A stretch of DNA of 64,000 bases from Anaeramoeba ignava (Eukaryota; Metamonada; Anaeramoebidae). How positions within the stretch are numbered: the first letter of the stretch is position 1; the number at the start of each line of letters is the position of its first letter. Shown in pieces: positions 27,565 to 38,504 of the stretch. Location of the stretch: NCBI GenBank assembly GCA_028826165.1, contig JAPDFW010000125.1:107501-171500 (forward strand), written 5' to 3'. The notes under the pieces were generated by a model. It saw nothing but the letters and a program-made list of their open reading frames with translations. It ran no database searches and was not told the origin of the DNA. The position numbers and the translations under genes were made by a program.

Positions 27565-29912
27565 ATGACTCATGCTATTTGTTTAAAAAATGCTGAATCT
27601 TTTAAAAATTTATTTATTCAAACTCTTCCTATTATTCCTTTTAATTTCGTTTTGAAACTTTCAAATAAATTTGATAAAAAAATTTTCAAACTTAAAAAAA
27701 ATTTATTAAAATCTCAATCAAAAATTTTAAATGGACAATTTGTTTTCCAGGAAAAATTCAGATTAAATTATTCTCGAATAGGAGATATTTATATTATTAC
27801 ATTTACTTATATTTACGATAATATTTTCCATTCAAATCAAATAATTTCAGAAACAAAAAAGTATTTTAAATTTTAAATTCAAAATTGAATTAAAAATTAA
27901 AAATTCAATTTAAAAATTTTTTTATCAAAAGTTTGTTATTAGCCTTATTTAAAATTCCAGAATTACAAGAATCACAACTTTTGAAAAAATCTTCAGTTAT
28001 AGAACTTTCTTTAGAAAGAATTCTTCATGGAGAAGAAACAACATCTTTAATTAACCATAAAATTTTAGATTCATCACCTCCAAAATTTATTGTAAATTTG
28101 AATTTAAATTTAAATTAATTTTAAATTTTAAAATTGAAAAATCAAATTTTCTTCTTTAATGAAAAGCAAACACCCAATCCTGAAACACAAATCCATACCA
28201 TATCAAAATACGACTGGTCAATCCGCAAAAAACCATCAGATAAAGAAGTATTCCAACGTGATATTCTATCATCAACACGTTTTACCTCAAGAATACACAA
28301 ACAAAAAGAAAAAATTGATGATAATATAAATTCATTCTTGTGAGTCAAATATAATAAACACTGCTCACCAAAAACACATCTATTAATCCATATCTTTTTA
28401 ATTCACGCACCCAAAAATAGTTTCCAAGAACCAAATTTCGTTCCAGAAAAAAGAACAGAATCGATAGAAACTGAAACTGAAACAGTTTTAGTCACATCAC
28501 ATTCACAACTAAAATCGGATCAATCATTTGAAAGCACTATTTCTGGATTTCCAGATGACATCGATGCATTTGATCCGTTCCAAACAGAGAAGAAAGCGCC
28601 TCAATCAACAAAATCAGTTGTGCAAATCAAAAAACCCGAAACCAAAATAAAACCATTTTTATCGCTAAAACCACCTATTAAGAAAAACAACGACAATAAA
28701 CCTAACAAAGACGCGCAATTCCAAACCTTCAAAGATTCCTCCTTGCAAAATTTCGGGAACGCCTTTGATTCGAACGATTCCATTACCGATTTCAGACAAA
28801 CAAAATTTTCGATATCAACACCAACATCTGAAAATGCACTTAAAGATTCAAAAAATTCAGCTAAAAATACATCATCTCTTACAGAACCCGAATCGCTCCC
28901 TGAAACGGAGACAGAAACAGAAACTCATCCAAAAGCACAGGATCAAAACCAGAAGCATTCTTTAAAGGAAGACGAAAATGAACGAGAAAAAAATATCGAA
29001 ATTTTAAAACAAAAAACAACACAAAATTTGCAATCACAAAACACAACATCGGCGAATTTTTCCTTCCCGACCCCACAACACTCTGCCTTTGCCACACCGA
29101 TCCACTCTCCTTTTTCATCACCAACATTTTCACCGTCTTTGTCCCCATCGCAGTCATTTGATTCGTTTGTGGATCTCAAGCAAGAAGACTTGAAATTCCC
29201 GACTCAGTTGATTCTGTCACAAAATGAGACCATCAACTCGTTTTTCCGGGACACCGAATTAGTGAAATCCAGAATTCTCGGGACTCTATCCATTCAGCTC
29301 GGAAAAACTATGGTTAAGAATTTGGAAACGTTGCCTAAATGCACGATCCAAATGATGGACAGTGACAAAATCGATGGAATCATTCTGAACAATTCATTTC
29401 TTCAGCAAAGTCCTGACAACCCAAACTCTTACATATTATCAAAACTATCTCATCTAAAGCACCCAGTAGTTGTAATGAAATACTCATTGAAAAGAGATGT
29501 CAGATTTGATCCAGTGATGGCAAAAGCTTCGTACAAATCGCAAAACAATATCCTTGATATTGCTGTTCGTTTTAAAGTTCATCCAATTGTGGATGAAGCC
29601 AGTTTGATTCTCCAAATAAAAGGCAATGTCAAAAGGAGATCCACAAAGCCTCAAGGATTGTGGAATGAAAACGGGCAAAAATTAATGTGGAAACTTAATA
29701 TTCCTCAACAAAATCTTCAAACTTATTATTCTCGTTTTGAAGTTGAAGAAATTACAAAACAACCTCCTTTTTTGGCTAAATTTTCTGCTCATGATTTTAG
29801 TATTTCTGGTATTTCTTTTGAATTGGTTCAATCTCCTTCTTATCAAATTAAAGAACATCAAAAAACTTTAAATTCGGGAAAATATCTTTTTTCTTCTTCT
29901 TCAAATCTTTAA
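27565..29912 (+). CDS. Muniscin / TCUP(TML)-like adaptor medium subunit with mu-homology domain
   Basis: Endocytic adaptor related to the medium subunit of TSET (TCUP, plant TML) and the FCHO/Syp1 muniscins. Exons 27565-27860, 27932-28091, 28167-28339 and 28421-29912 give 706 residues. The C-terminal ~250 residues are a muniscin-type mu-homology domain: VKSRILGTLSIQLGKT, WNENGQKLMWKLNIP, the terminal FSISGISFELVQSPSYQI and GKYLFSS. The middle is a Ser/Thr/Pro/Glu-rich linker with a DPF-type motif (IDAFDPFQ). The N-terminal ~150 residues are not an F-BAR coiled coil. They look like a longin-type fold (GDIYIITFTYIYDNIF then a helix NLLLALFKIPEL), the arrangement expected of a TSET medium subunit rather than FCHO. 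That assignment is inference. It begins 112 bp after the deaminase gene. Confidence 0.75.
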
Positions 29913-30002
29913 AAATTAAAAATACAAAATTAACAAACAAAATCAACAATTTTTTTTTTTTTTTTTGGAATTTTTTGAGTGAATTTAATTTATTAATTCA
30001 AT

Positions 30003-30104
30003 TAAAAAGATGTAAATCCATTGAAAAAGAAATTGGATAAACTTTTTTTGAATGAATTAAAAAGAGATGTAATTTAGTTCAATTCTATTTGAATCTATTC
30101 CAAA
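30003..30104 (-). pseudogene. Decayed duplicate of the last Sam50 exon
   Basis: On the minus strand this segment reads AFGIDSNRIELNY, then a stop, then PISFSMDLHLF. It matches, with an internal deletion, the terminal exon of Sam50 at 30306-30125 (AFGIGSNRIEVNY ... PISFSMDLHLF). It lies directly downstream of the functional stop, so it is 3' UTR or an abandoned tandem copy. Confidence 0.75.
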
Positions 30105-30124
30105 TGCAATTTTTTTTAATTCAA

Positions 30125-33100
30125 TTAAAAAAGATGTAAATCCATTGAAAAAGAAATTGGATATGTTGGATCTTGTTCTGTAATTTTAATTGGAGTTGTG
30201 TAATTTACTTCAATTCTATTTGAACCTATTCCAAATGCAAGTCCAACACCAACAATTGTTTTTCTTTTATCAAAAGCTCTTTGGATTGTTTCCAAATAAT
30301 TAGAATCTAAAGCAAATAAATTTTAATATTAATTTTTATTTTTAATTTTTAATTTTATTTTAATTTTAATTTTGAATTTTAATTTTAAATGAATTTAAAT
30401 TTTAATTAAATTTTTACCTAAATTAGAATGAGAAACTAAATTTCCTGAACTTGCAAAAAATTGTAAATTACAAGGAAAATTAAAAGGGAATTTAAGAGAA
30501 ACCATTCCAGTTAATAAACCATATAAATCACCACCTAAAATATCGAATTTATGATGATTTGGATTCAAAAAGTCTCGAATAAATTTTGGATAATCTTTAA
30601 AAAGATCATATCCAGCCATTGTATCATCTTCATTTTCTTCTCTTTCTGGTTTTTTGATTTTTTTTCCTAAAGAATGTTCATGAATTCCACGAAATGGTGT
30701 AAATCCTCCAAAAAATAATTTATCATTTATTCCTATTTTCTCATCTACTTTTGTTGGTATAATAACTCCAAAATGTGAAAGTAAATGGAAATTAAGTAAG
30801 TTTTTAATAATTGGAAAATGTAATTGTCCTTGAAATTTAGATTTTAAAAAATGAACATTTCCTCCAAGAAGTCCTGCAACTTCCTAAATAAATTAATATT
30901 AATATTAAAATTAAAATAAAAATCAATATTAAATTTAAAATTTAAATAAATATTAAAATTAAAATTAAAATTAAAATTAAAATCAATATTAAAATTAAAA
31001 TTAATATTAAAATTAAAATTAAAATTAAAATTAAAATTAAAATTAAAATTAAAATAAAAATCAATATTAAAATTTAAATTAAAATTAAAATTAAAATTTA
31101 AATAAAAATCAAAATTAAAATTTAAATTAATATTAAAATTAAAATTAAAATTAATATTAAAATTAAAATTAAAATTAATATTAAAATTTAAATTTAAATC
31201 TACATTTTGACTTTTTAAAAAAATTCCTTGAGTAGGAAAAGTTAAAGAATCTCTTTTATCAAGAACAGATTCATGAGATAAACTCAATTTAAAAGAATGT
31301 TTTGCTTGTTTTCTAACTTTCCAACTTGCTTTTTCATCAACAATAACGTCACTAAAATCCGAAGAGATTGAAAAGAAATGAAGAGGTTTTTTAGAACCAA
31401 GACCTCTTTCATGAATAAGTTCTGTGATAGCAGGATTAAAGATATCATTGCATATTTCAAATTTAGCTCCAGTTACTTTCTGTTGAAAAGAAGATAATGA
31501 ATATGGAATTTTATTGTGATAGGCAAGAAAATGAACACTTGAGTTTTTGTGTCCAAATTTGTTTAGAAATGGTTTGGAATAATTGGCTTGGATCAATCTA
31601 CTTTCCATTCCAAAACCAATAATAATACCTGCATTTTCCGCTTTTCCAAATATGTTTTTAGCAGCCACTAAACCACCCTAATTTGCATCATTTTTAATCC
31701 AAATTATTTTTGATTAATATTTTCTTCTTGGGCTTGGTTTAATAAAATTGTTTCAGTTTTTTTTGTTTTTTTTATTAATTACCAATCCAACATCTCCATT
31801 AACTGAAATTAATTTGATTTTTGCTTGTTCACTTGCTCCTTCACGAACAGAAACATTTAATACTGGTTTCTTTGGTTCAGGGCATGTTTTTATATTTTTT
31901 GAATCGAATTCAATTTTAATTTCATCAAAAATTCCAAGTTTTTGTAATTCCTAATTTTCATTTATTTATTAATTTATTTATAAATTTATTTATTAAATTA
32001 TTTATTAAATTATTTATTAATTTATTTATTTATTTATTTATTAAATTATTAATTTATTAATTTATTTATTAATTTATTTATTAATTTATTTATTAATTTA
32101 TTTATTAATTTATTTATTAATTTATTTATTAATTTATTTATTAATTTATTTATTAATTTATTTATTAATTTATTTATTAATTTATTTATTAATTTATTTA
32201 TTAATTTATTTATTAATTTATTTATTAATTTATTTATTAATTTATTTATTAAATTATTTATTAATTTATTTATTAATTTATTTATTAATTTATTTATTAA
32301 TTTATTTATTAAATTATTTATTAATTTATTTATTAATTAATTTATTTATTAATTTATTTATTAATTTTAAATTATTTATTAAATTATTTATTAATTTATT
32401 TATTAATTTATTTATTTTATTAAATTTATTTATTTATTAATTTATTTATTAATTTATTTATTAAATTATTTATTAAATTATTTATTAATTTATTTATTAA
32501 TTTATTTATTAATATATTTATTAATTTATTAATTTATTTATTTATTAATTTATTAATTTATTTATTAATTTATTTATTAATTTATTTATTTATTTATTAA
32601 TTTATTTATTTATTTTATTTATTTAATTTATTTATTAATTTATTTATTAATTTATTTATTAATTTATTTATTAATTAATTTATTAATTTATTAAATTATT
32701 TATTTATTAATTTATTTATTAATTTATTTATTTATTTATTTATTAAATTTATTTATTAATTTATTTATTAAATTATTTATTTATTTATTTATTAACTTAT
32801 TTATTAATTTATTTATTAATATATTTATTAAATTATTTATTTATTTATTTATTAATTTATTTATTAAATTATTTATTAAATTGTTTATTAATTTATTTAT
32901 TAAATTATTTATTAATTTATTTATTAAATTATTTATTAATAAATTTATTAATATATTTATTAAATTATTTATTAATTTATTTATTAAATTATTTATTAAT
33001 TTATTTATTAATTTATTTATTAATTTATTTATTAAATTATTTATTAATTTATTCCAATTTTTACTTGTAATGCTTGATTAGTTGTTTTAAGTGCTTCTGT

Positions 33101-33223
33101 ATATGTTTTTTGTTGTAAAACTGGTTCTATTTGTGATTCTATAACACTTCTTTTTGTTTTTTTTAACCCAGTAACGTTTACTCCACTTATTTTAAAATTA
33201 GAAGAAGTTGTTTGATTTCCCAT
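30125..33223 (-). CDS. SAM50: Sam50/Tob55, outer-membrane beta-barrel assembly protein
   Basis: Omp85-family core of the SAM/TOB machine that inserts beta-barrel proteins into the outer membrane of mitochondria or related organelles. Exons 33223-33065, 31950-31783, 31677-31204, 30883-30418 and 30306-30125 join in phase to 482 residues, the family size. A single POTRA domain occupies about residues 10-110 (VNVTGLKKTKRSVIESQIE, ELQKLGIFDEIKIEFD). The beta-barrel begins GGLVAAKNIFGKAEN and includes the loop-6 type segment GGFTPFRG. The C-terminal strand is PISFSMDLHLF, with Ser where the beta-signal usually has Gly. There is no cleavable presequence, as normal. Intron 1 is 1.1 kb of repeat. The next gene diverges 111 bp away. 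Confidence 0.9.
30884..31203 (-). repeat. Sam50 intron 3: AAAATT-type hexamer repeat
   Basis: 320-nt intron composed of TAAAAT/TAATAT hexamers. Removal joins QN to EVAGLLGGNV in the barrel. Confidence 0.85.
31951..33064 (-). repeat. Sam50 intron 1: 1.1 kb of 12-bp repeat (TTTATTTATTAA)
   Basis: About 90 copies of the unit TTTATTTATTAA (plus strand) lie between the first and second POTRA-coding exons. Donor GTAAAAATT and acceptor AATTAG bound it. Confidence 0.9.
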
Positions 33224-33334
33224 TTTAAAAAAAAAATGTTAAATTATAATTTTTAAAATTAAATGAAAAGGAAAAAAATGAAAAAATGAATTTTAAAAAA
33301 AAGTTTTTTTTTCATTTCATTTTTTTTTTTTAAA
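33224..33334. promoter_or_regulatory. Divergent Sam50/membrane-protein promoter
   Basis: 111 bp with AAAAAATGAAAAAATGAA facing TTTTTTTCATTTCATTTTT, an imperfect inverted repeat centred near 33298. Confidence 0.5.
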
Positions 33335-34230
33335 ATGTTTTATTTTTTCTTTTTTTCCTTTTTTTTTTTTAATTATATTTTTGCAAATTTATGTTATTAT
33401 TCAAATGGAATTGGTCCCTTAGCTGGAAATTGTGAAGGACCAATTCAAAGAATAGAAGCAAAAAGAAAAGATTTTTCAAATATAAATCATGGATGTTCAA
33501 TAGTAAATTAAAAATTAAAAATTAAAAATTAAAATTTAAATTAATTGATCAAATTGATCAAAATTTGATTAAATGAAAATTAATTAAGAATTTTTTCCTT
33601 TTTTAAATTTTTGGTTAATTTTAGGATCAAATGTTTTTTAATTCAGGAAATAATCAAATCAAATGTGGAAATTGTATTCCTGGTTCAAATGGTAATTGGA
33701 GAGTAAATGGAACACCTTCAATTTTTTCACATCTTGTAGTTAAATATCTTGAATCAACACCACAAAACATAATAAAAACAAAAATTGCAAGTATAACTGC
33801 AACATCTCCCTCTGTTTTTTGTAAACTAAACCAATACTGTTCAGAATCTGCTGAATGTGTTGATTTAAAGGATCATCCTCTTTATAATCATTTTTGTGAT
33901 CCAAATATTCAAGATTCTTGTGGATTTGAAGGTTTGCAATGTATTGACAGTAAATGTAAAATTTGCAAAACTATTCGTTCTCATTTCAATGATTTAATTG
34001 TTAGAAATCAAGCAATGCAAACGGTTTGGTGTGTTGCTGGAAGATATACAACTAATAAATGGATTATTATGTTTCAAGATCCTCAAAAATTTTTCTTTTT
34101 TTTACTTGGTTTAATTTATATTTATTTTTTATTAAAATGGATTGGATTTTGGAAATGGATTAAAACAAAAATTCAAAATAGAAAAAAAAGGAAAAATGGT
34201 TATTTTCAATTAAGAACACCAAGTTTTTAA
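33335..34230 (+). CDS. Orphan type I membrane protein with Cys-rich ectodomain
   Basis: I do not recognise this family. Exons 33335-33502 and 33625-34230 give 257 residues. The start gives a Phe-rich hydrophobic leader ending IFANLC, a predicted signal peptide. The ectodomain has about 17 Cys with several CxxC/CxxxC spacings (KCGNC, CDP...CGFEGLQCIDSKCKIC), suggesting a disulfide-rich, EGF- or dickkopf-like fold. One transmembrane helix (FFFFLLGLIYIYFLLKWIGFW) lies near residues 208-228. A short, strongly basic tail follows (KTKIQNRKKRKNG). The likely topology is outside/in at the plasma membrane or endosome. The donor GTAAAT and acceptor TTTTAG are well formed. No Ser/Thr kinase or other signalling domain follows, so a receptor role is only possible, not supported. 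Confidence 0.75.
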
Positions 34231-34418
34231 AAAAATTAAATTTAAAAAAAAATTATTTTTTTATTTTTAGGGAAAATTTTTTTTTTTTAATTAATTTTTA
34301 TTGAAATTTTTATCATTTCAATAAGTAAAAACTGAAAGAAAAAAAAAGCAAAATTTTTTTTTTTGAAATTTTTGAAAAAAAAGAAATTAAAAAATCCAAA
34401 AAAAAAAAAAACAAGTTT

Positions 34419-36556
34419 TTAGCAACACTTTTTTTTGTGTTTTAAATCTGAATTATTTTGATGAGCAATTGTAATATTATCCTTTTTCTTTTGAACAGGA
34501 ACTCGATTTTTTTCTTTTTGTAAAATAGTTGATGCTAATTCATGAAAAGTTTCTTTAATTCCCATATTTTCCTTAGCAGAAGCTTTAAAAATTTTAAGGA
34601 TTTTTGGATGTTTTTCTTGGAAATGTGTGATCTATTTTTATAATTTAAATTTATATTTATTTAAATTTAGATTTATTTAGATTTAGATTTAGATTTAGAT
34701 TTAGATTTAGATTTATATTTATATTTATATTTATATTTATATTTATATTTAGATTTAGATTTATATTTAGATTTATATTTATATTTATATTTATATTTAT
34801 ATTTAGATTTATATTTATATTTATATTTATATTTATATTTATATTTATATTTATATTTATATTTATATTTAAATTTATATTTATATTTATATTTATATTT
34901 TATATTTATATTTTATATTTAAATTTATATTTATATTTATATTTATATTATTTATATTTTGATTTTATATTTATATTTATATTTATATTTATATTTATAT
35001 TTATATTTTTATATTTATATTTATATTTTATATTTATATTTATATTTTTATATTTATATTTATATTTATATTTTATATTTATATTTTATATTTTTATATT
35101 TTATATTTATATTTATATTTATTTTATATTTATATTTAGTTATTTTATATTTATATTTATATTTATATTTACAGATTTATATTTATATTTATATTTATAT
35201 TTATTTTTAGATTTATATTTATTTATATTTTATATTTTATTTTTAGAGATTTATATTTATTTTATTTTTTATATTTATATTTATATTTATATTTATATTT
35301 ATATTTATTTTATATTTTATATTTATATTTATATTTATATTTATATTTATATTTATATTTATATTTTTATATTTAGATTTAGATTTATATTTTATATTTA
35401 TATTTATATTTATATTTAGATTTGAGATTTAGATTTATATTTATTTATATTTATATTTATATTTAGATTTATATTTAGATTTAGATTTATATTTATATTT
35501 ATATTTATATTTATATTTATATTTATATTTATATTTATATTTATATTTAGATTTTTATATTTATATTTATATTTATATTTATATTTTAGATTTATTTTTA
35601 TGTTTATTTTATTTTATATTTATATTTATATTTTTATTTTTAGATTTAGATTTATATTTAGATTTAGATTTAGATTTATATTTAGATTTAGATTTAGATT
35701 TAGATTTATATTTAGATTTAGATTTAGATTTAGATTTAGATTTAGATTTAGATTTAGATTTTGAATTTAAATAAAAATACCTCTTCATCAGTAATAACAA
35801 AAGTGCCTTGATCATTAGCTAAATCATGCTTATTAGAAACCAAAAAAATAATTGCAGAATCAGGAGCTGATTTATAAATTTCTTCAATCCAAAAATCTAA
35901 ACCTTGAAAAGAAGTTTTGCTTGTAATATCAAATACTAAAATAATTCCTGCACAAAAACGAAATAAACTATAGAAAAAAAAATGAGGAAAAAAAAAAGTA
36001 GAAATAAATATGACTTGATTTAGTTAATAATAATAAATAATAAAAAATTAATTAATTAAAATATTCACAAATCTGAAGTTGAACGAAATCTTTCTTGTCC
36101 AGCAGTATCCTAAAATATTAAAAACAATATTATAAATGAATTTGAAATTTAATTTTGAGAAAAAAAATTTTTTTAATAATTTTTTAATTAATTTAAATTT
36201 TTTACTAAAATTTGGAGATTAATTCTAAATCCATCTAAATCATAAATCTTATTACAAATATCAAATCCAATAGTTGATTTTGTATCTAATGAAAAAGTAT
36301 CAGAAACAAATCGAGATATTAAATTACTTTTTCCTACTCCAGCATCACCTTTTAAAATAAGATTTTTTTTTTTAATTTCAATTTAAAATTTTTCAATTAA
36401 ATTTTTCTTTTTGTTTTTGTTTTTACCAATAACAGAAATTTTAAAAAGAAAATCAAATCCTAAATCGTAATCTTCATCCTAAAAAAAAAAAATAATTTAA
36501 TTTGTTAGTTTTAATTTATATTTTTATATTTCTAAATTTTTATATTTTCAAACCAT
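34419..36556 (-). CDS. Rab11-like GTPase
   Basis: Rab GTPase for recycling-endosome/Golgi traffic. Exons: 36556-36554 (ATG only), 36478-36427, 36348-36206, 36109-36069, 35967-35781 and 34631-34419. The phases close exactly to 212 residues. The N-terminus DEDYDLGFDFLFKISVIG closely resembles Rab11. Motifs are P-loop GDAGVGKSN, switch I STIGFDI, switch II DTAGQERFRSTSD, G4 NKHDL and G5-like FKASAKENMGI. The C-terminal KKKCC is a geranylgeranylation site. Departures from Rab11 are the shortened switch II/alpha2 region (STSDFLFRFCAG) and VSNKHD for VGNKSD, so this may be a divergent paralogue. The 3-nt first exon uses donor GTTTGA and is the weakest part. No other in-frame ATG precedes the P-loop. 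Confidence 0.85.
34632..35780 (-). repeat. Rab intron: 1.15 kb of ATTTAT/ATTTAG hexamers
   Basis: The last intron of the Rab gene is a hexamer microsatellite of ATTTAT with tracts of ATTTAG concentrated at both ends. It is bounded by GTATTTTTATTT and AAATAG. Confidence 0.9.
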
Positions 36557-36764
36557 TTAAAAATTTAATAAAAAAAAAAAAAAGGGAAAAAAAAATTTAA
36601 TAAAAAGAAAATGAAAAAAAATGAAAAAAATGAAAATCAAAAAAAATTTTTTTTCTTTACAAATTTAAAAATGAAAAAAAATTAAATGAAAAATTCCTCA
36701 AAAAAAATATAAAATTTAATCTTTTTTTTAAAAAGCAAAAATTTTTTTTTTGAAATAAAAAAGA

Positions 36765-38351
36765 TCATTTTTGTTCAATTCCAATTCCATCAAGTTTCAT
36801 AATATATTTAATTTTAGCAACAATTTCAGCAGCATCATGAGGATTTCTTGCTTCATAATAATTAATCCTTTCATTATTACCGTCTCTAAAAACGATATTA
36901 AAAGCATATTTTTTTTTTTCAAGAACAAAAATATTTTTGACATCAGAAATTAATTTTGAGGGTCTCTTTGTTGTTTTAAAAGTGGAATGTTTAGGGAGGA
37001 TATTATAAATCTTCTCACGATCAATTCCCATTATTCTTGACTGGCGAATTCCGTGTTTGTTTGTTTTGATAACTTGATATTCTTTGTATTGACTAGCAGA
37101 AACGTCAGTAAACATAAAAGAATCTGGTGATTCTTCGTTTGTAAGTCTTGGCACTTGTGCTTGAGACGTCGTGATGTTTTTCAACACCCTCAGATCTTTG
37201 AATAGATCCGGATCGTTGTTCGACTTCAGACTCAGCAGTTTCAGTTGCCCTTCTGGGATTGGCGCTAGTGACTGAAGTGTGGCCTTTCTGTTCAAAGAAA
37301 TTTTTTGGTTTGAATTCACAAACTGAAAACAATAATTGCGCAGATCCGTTCCGAGATGTCTTTTGTTTGCAATCTCTCGCAAAATATTTTCCAAAAGCAT
37401 ATCCGGATTTGCGTGTAAAATGACATATTCATCATTTGGAAGCAAAATTTTCAGGAAAAAATTCCCCTTTGAATTTTCCTTTTTGGCTTGGTCATTTTGT
37501 CCTGTGTTCAAATAGATGTCTCCGAATGATGGCGAATCCAACCTTCTTTGTTTTGCTTGTCCCGATTCCTGATTCGCAGACTTGACAAAACAAAGGGCAA
37601 AAATAGATGATTTGAACTGCGAAATTGCCTTTCCTTTTGCCAGAGCCGGAGAGTCAATCTCACCATCTGAATCCGCTAATCGAAGAATATAGCTGTTTGC
37701 AAGCTTGCTCGGAAGCTGCATTATTGCTGAAAAATTCTGCAGTGAAGATGTAATGACTTGCTCTACTGTGTCCGTTTCAAGAACGTTGATTGTCACTGAC
37801 TTGTTTCTTTCCCATTCAGATATGATTGTCAATGTCAACATACTGGGTCCCATTGATTGCATCTTAAAAGAATATTGAGGTTTCTGTGACAGCGACTTTG
37901 ACAGCGCTGATTTTCGTGTTGTTTTTTTGTCATTTTGACTTGTTTTTCCGTTATTTTTTTCATTATTTTTTTCATTATTTTTTTCATTATTTTTTTCATT
38001 ATTTTTTTCTAATTTGATCGGTTGTCTTTCAAAAAGTTGGTTTTCTTCTTCTCCATGTGTTTTCAAGTTTTCAAAGTGTATTTTTTTCACCGTCTTTGAT
38101 GATCTTGGCTTTTTTTTTTCGCCTGTTTGTTGTTGATTTGTTTGCTTGTTTTTCATTTGCATTTGCACTTGCATTTGTTTTGGTGATGCTAATGAAAGTG
38201 CTTTTTTATGTTGATGAACAGTTTCAATTTTGTTACTTGTTTGAAATGTTATTGGTTCATCATTTGAATATAAATGTTTTCCAAATTGATTTGAGATTTG
38301 TACTGCTTGAATCATTTGCAAAATTTGATCTGAACTTTCACATAAACTCAT
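36765..38351 (-). CDS. SIN1/Avo1/RIP3-type TORC2 subunit
   Basis: Intronless 528-residue protein with the three SIN1 domains in order. The CRIM domain (about 165-255: SVTINVLETDTVEQVITSSL, ADSDGEIDSPALAKGKAISQF) recruits AGC-kinase substrates to TOR complex 2. A Ras-binding ubiquitin-like domain (about 295-385) begins FFLKILLPNDEYVILHANPD. The SIN1-type PH domain (about 415-525) includes YKEYQVIKTNKHG, the characteristic GIDREKIYNI turn, and the C-terminal helix AAEIVAKIKYIM. The family anchors TORC2 at the plasma membrane. The N-terminal region is long and basic, with a repeated Asn-Glu-Lys-Asn tract at about 118-136. The stop is TGA. Codon use in the CRIM and RBD region is notably more GC-rich than in its neighbours. 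The Rab gene lies 208 bp downstream. Confidence 0.88.
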   Translation of the reverse strand: MSLCESSDQILQMIQAVQISNQFGKHLYSNDEPITFQTSNKIETVHQHKKALSLASPKQMQVQMQMKNKQTNQQQTGEKKKPRSSKTVKKIHFENLKTHGEEENQLFERQPIKLEKNNEKNNEKNNEKNNEKNNGKTSQNDKKTTRKSALSKSLSQKPQYSFKMQSMGPSMLTLTIISEWERNKSVTINVLETDTVEQVITSSLQNFSAIMQLPSKLANSYILRLADSDGEIDSPALAKGKAISQFKSSIFALCFVKSANQESGQAKQRRLDSPSFGDIYLNTGQNDQAKKENSKGNFFLKILLPNDEYVILHANPDMLLENILREIANKRHLGTDLRNYCFQFVNSNQKISLNRKATLQSLAPIPEGQLKLLSLKSNNDPDLFKDLRVLKNITTSQAQVPRLTNEESPDSFMFTDVSASQYKEYQVIKTNKHGIRQSRIMGIDREKIYNILPKHSTFKTTKRPSKLISDVKNIFVLEKKKYAFNIVFRDGNNERINYYEARNPHDAAEIVAKIKYIMKLDGIGIEQK

Positions 38352-38435
38352 TTTAAATCAAAAAAAAAATGAAAAATGAAAAAATGAAAAAAATTTATTT
38401 TGGATTTTCTTCTCTAAAAAAAAATTTAATAATCT

Positions 38436-38474
<39 letters not shown>
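38436..38474. repeat. (CTTT)n tetranucleotide microsatellite
   Basis: About ten perfect CTTT units between the 3' end of the L1 protein gene and the SIN1 start. Confidence 0.95.
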
Positions 38475-38476
<2 letters not shown>

Positions 38477-38504
38477 TATTATTATTTTTAATCTAAATTT
38501 CTTT

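Noticed and set aside
34959-35815. Tyr-Leu and Ser-Lys repeat frames in the Rab gene
   Set aside because: These are hexamer repeats of the last Rab intron; the exons either side join to a complete Rab.
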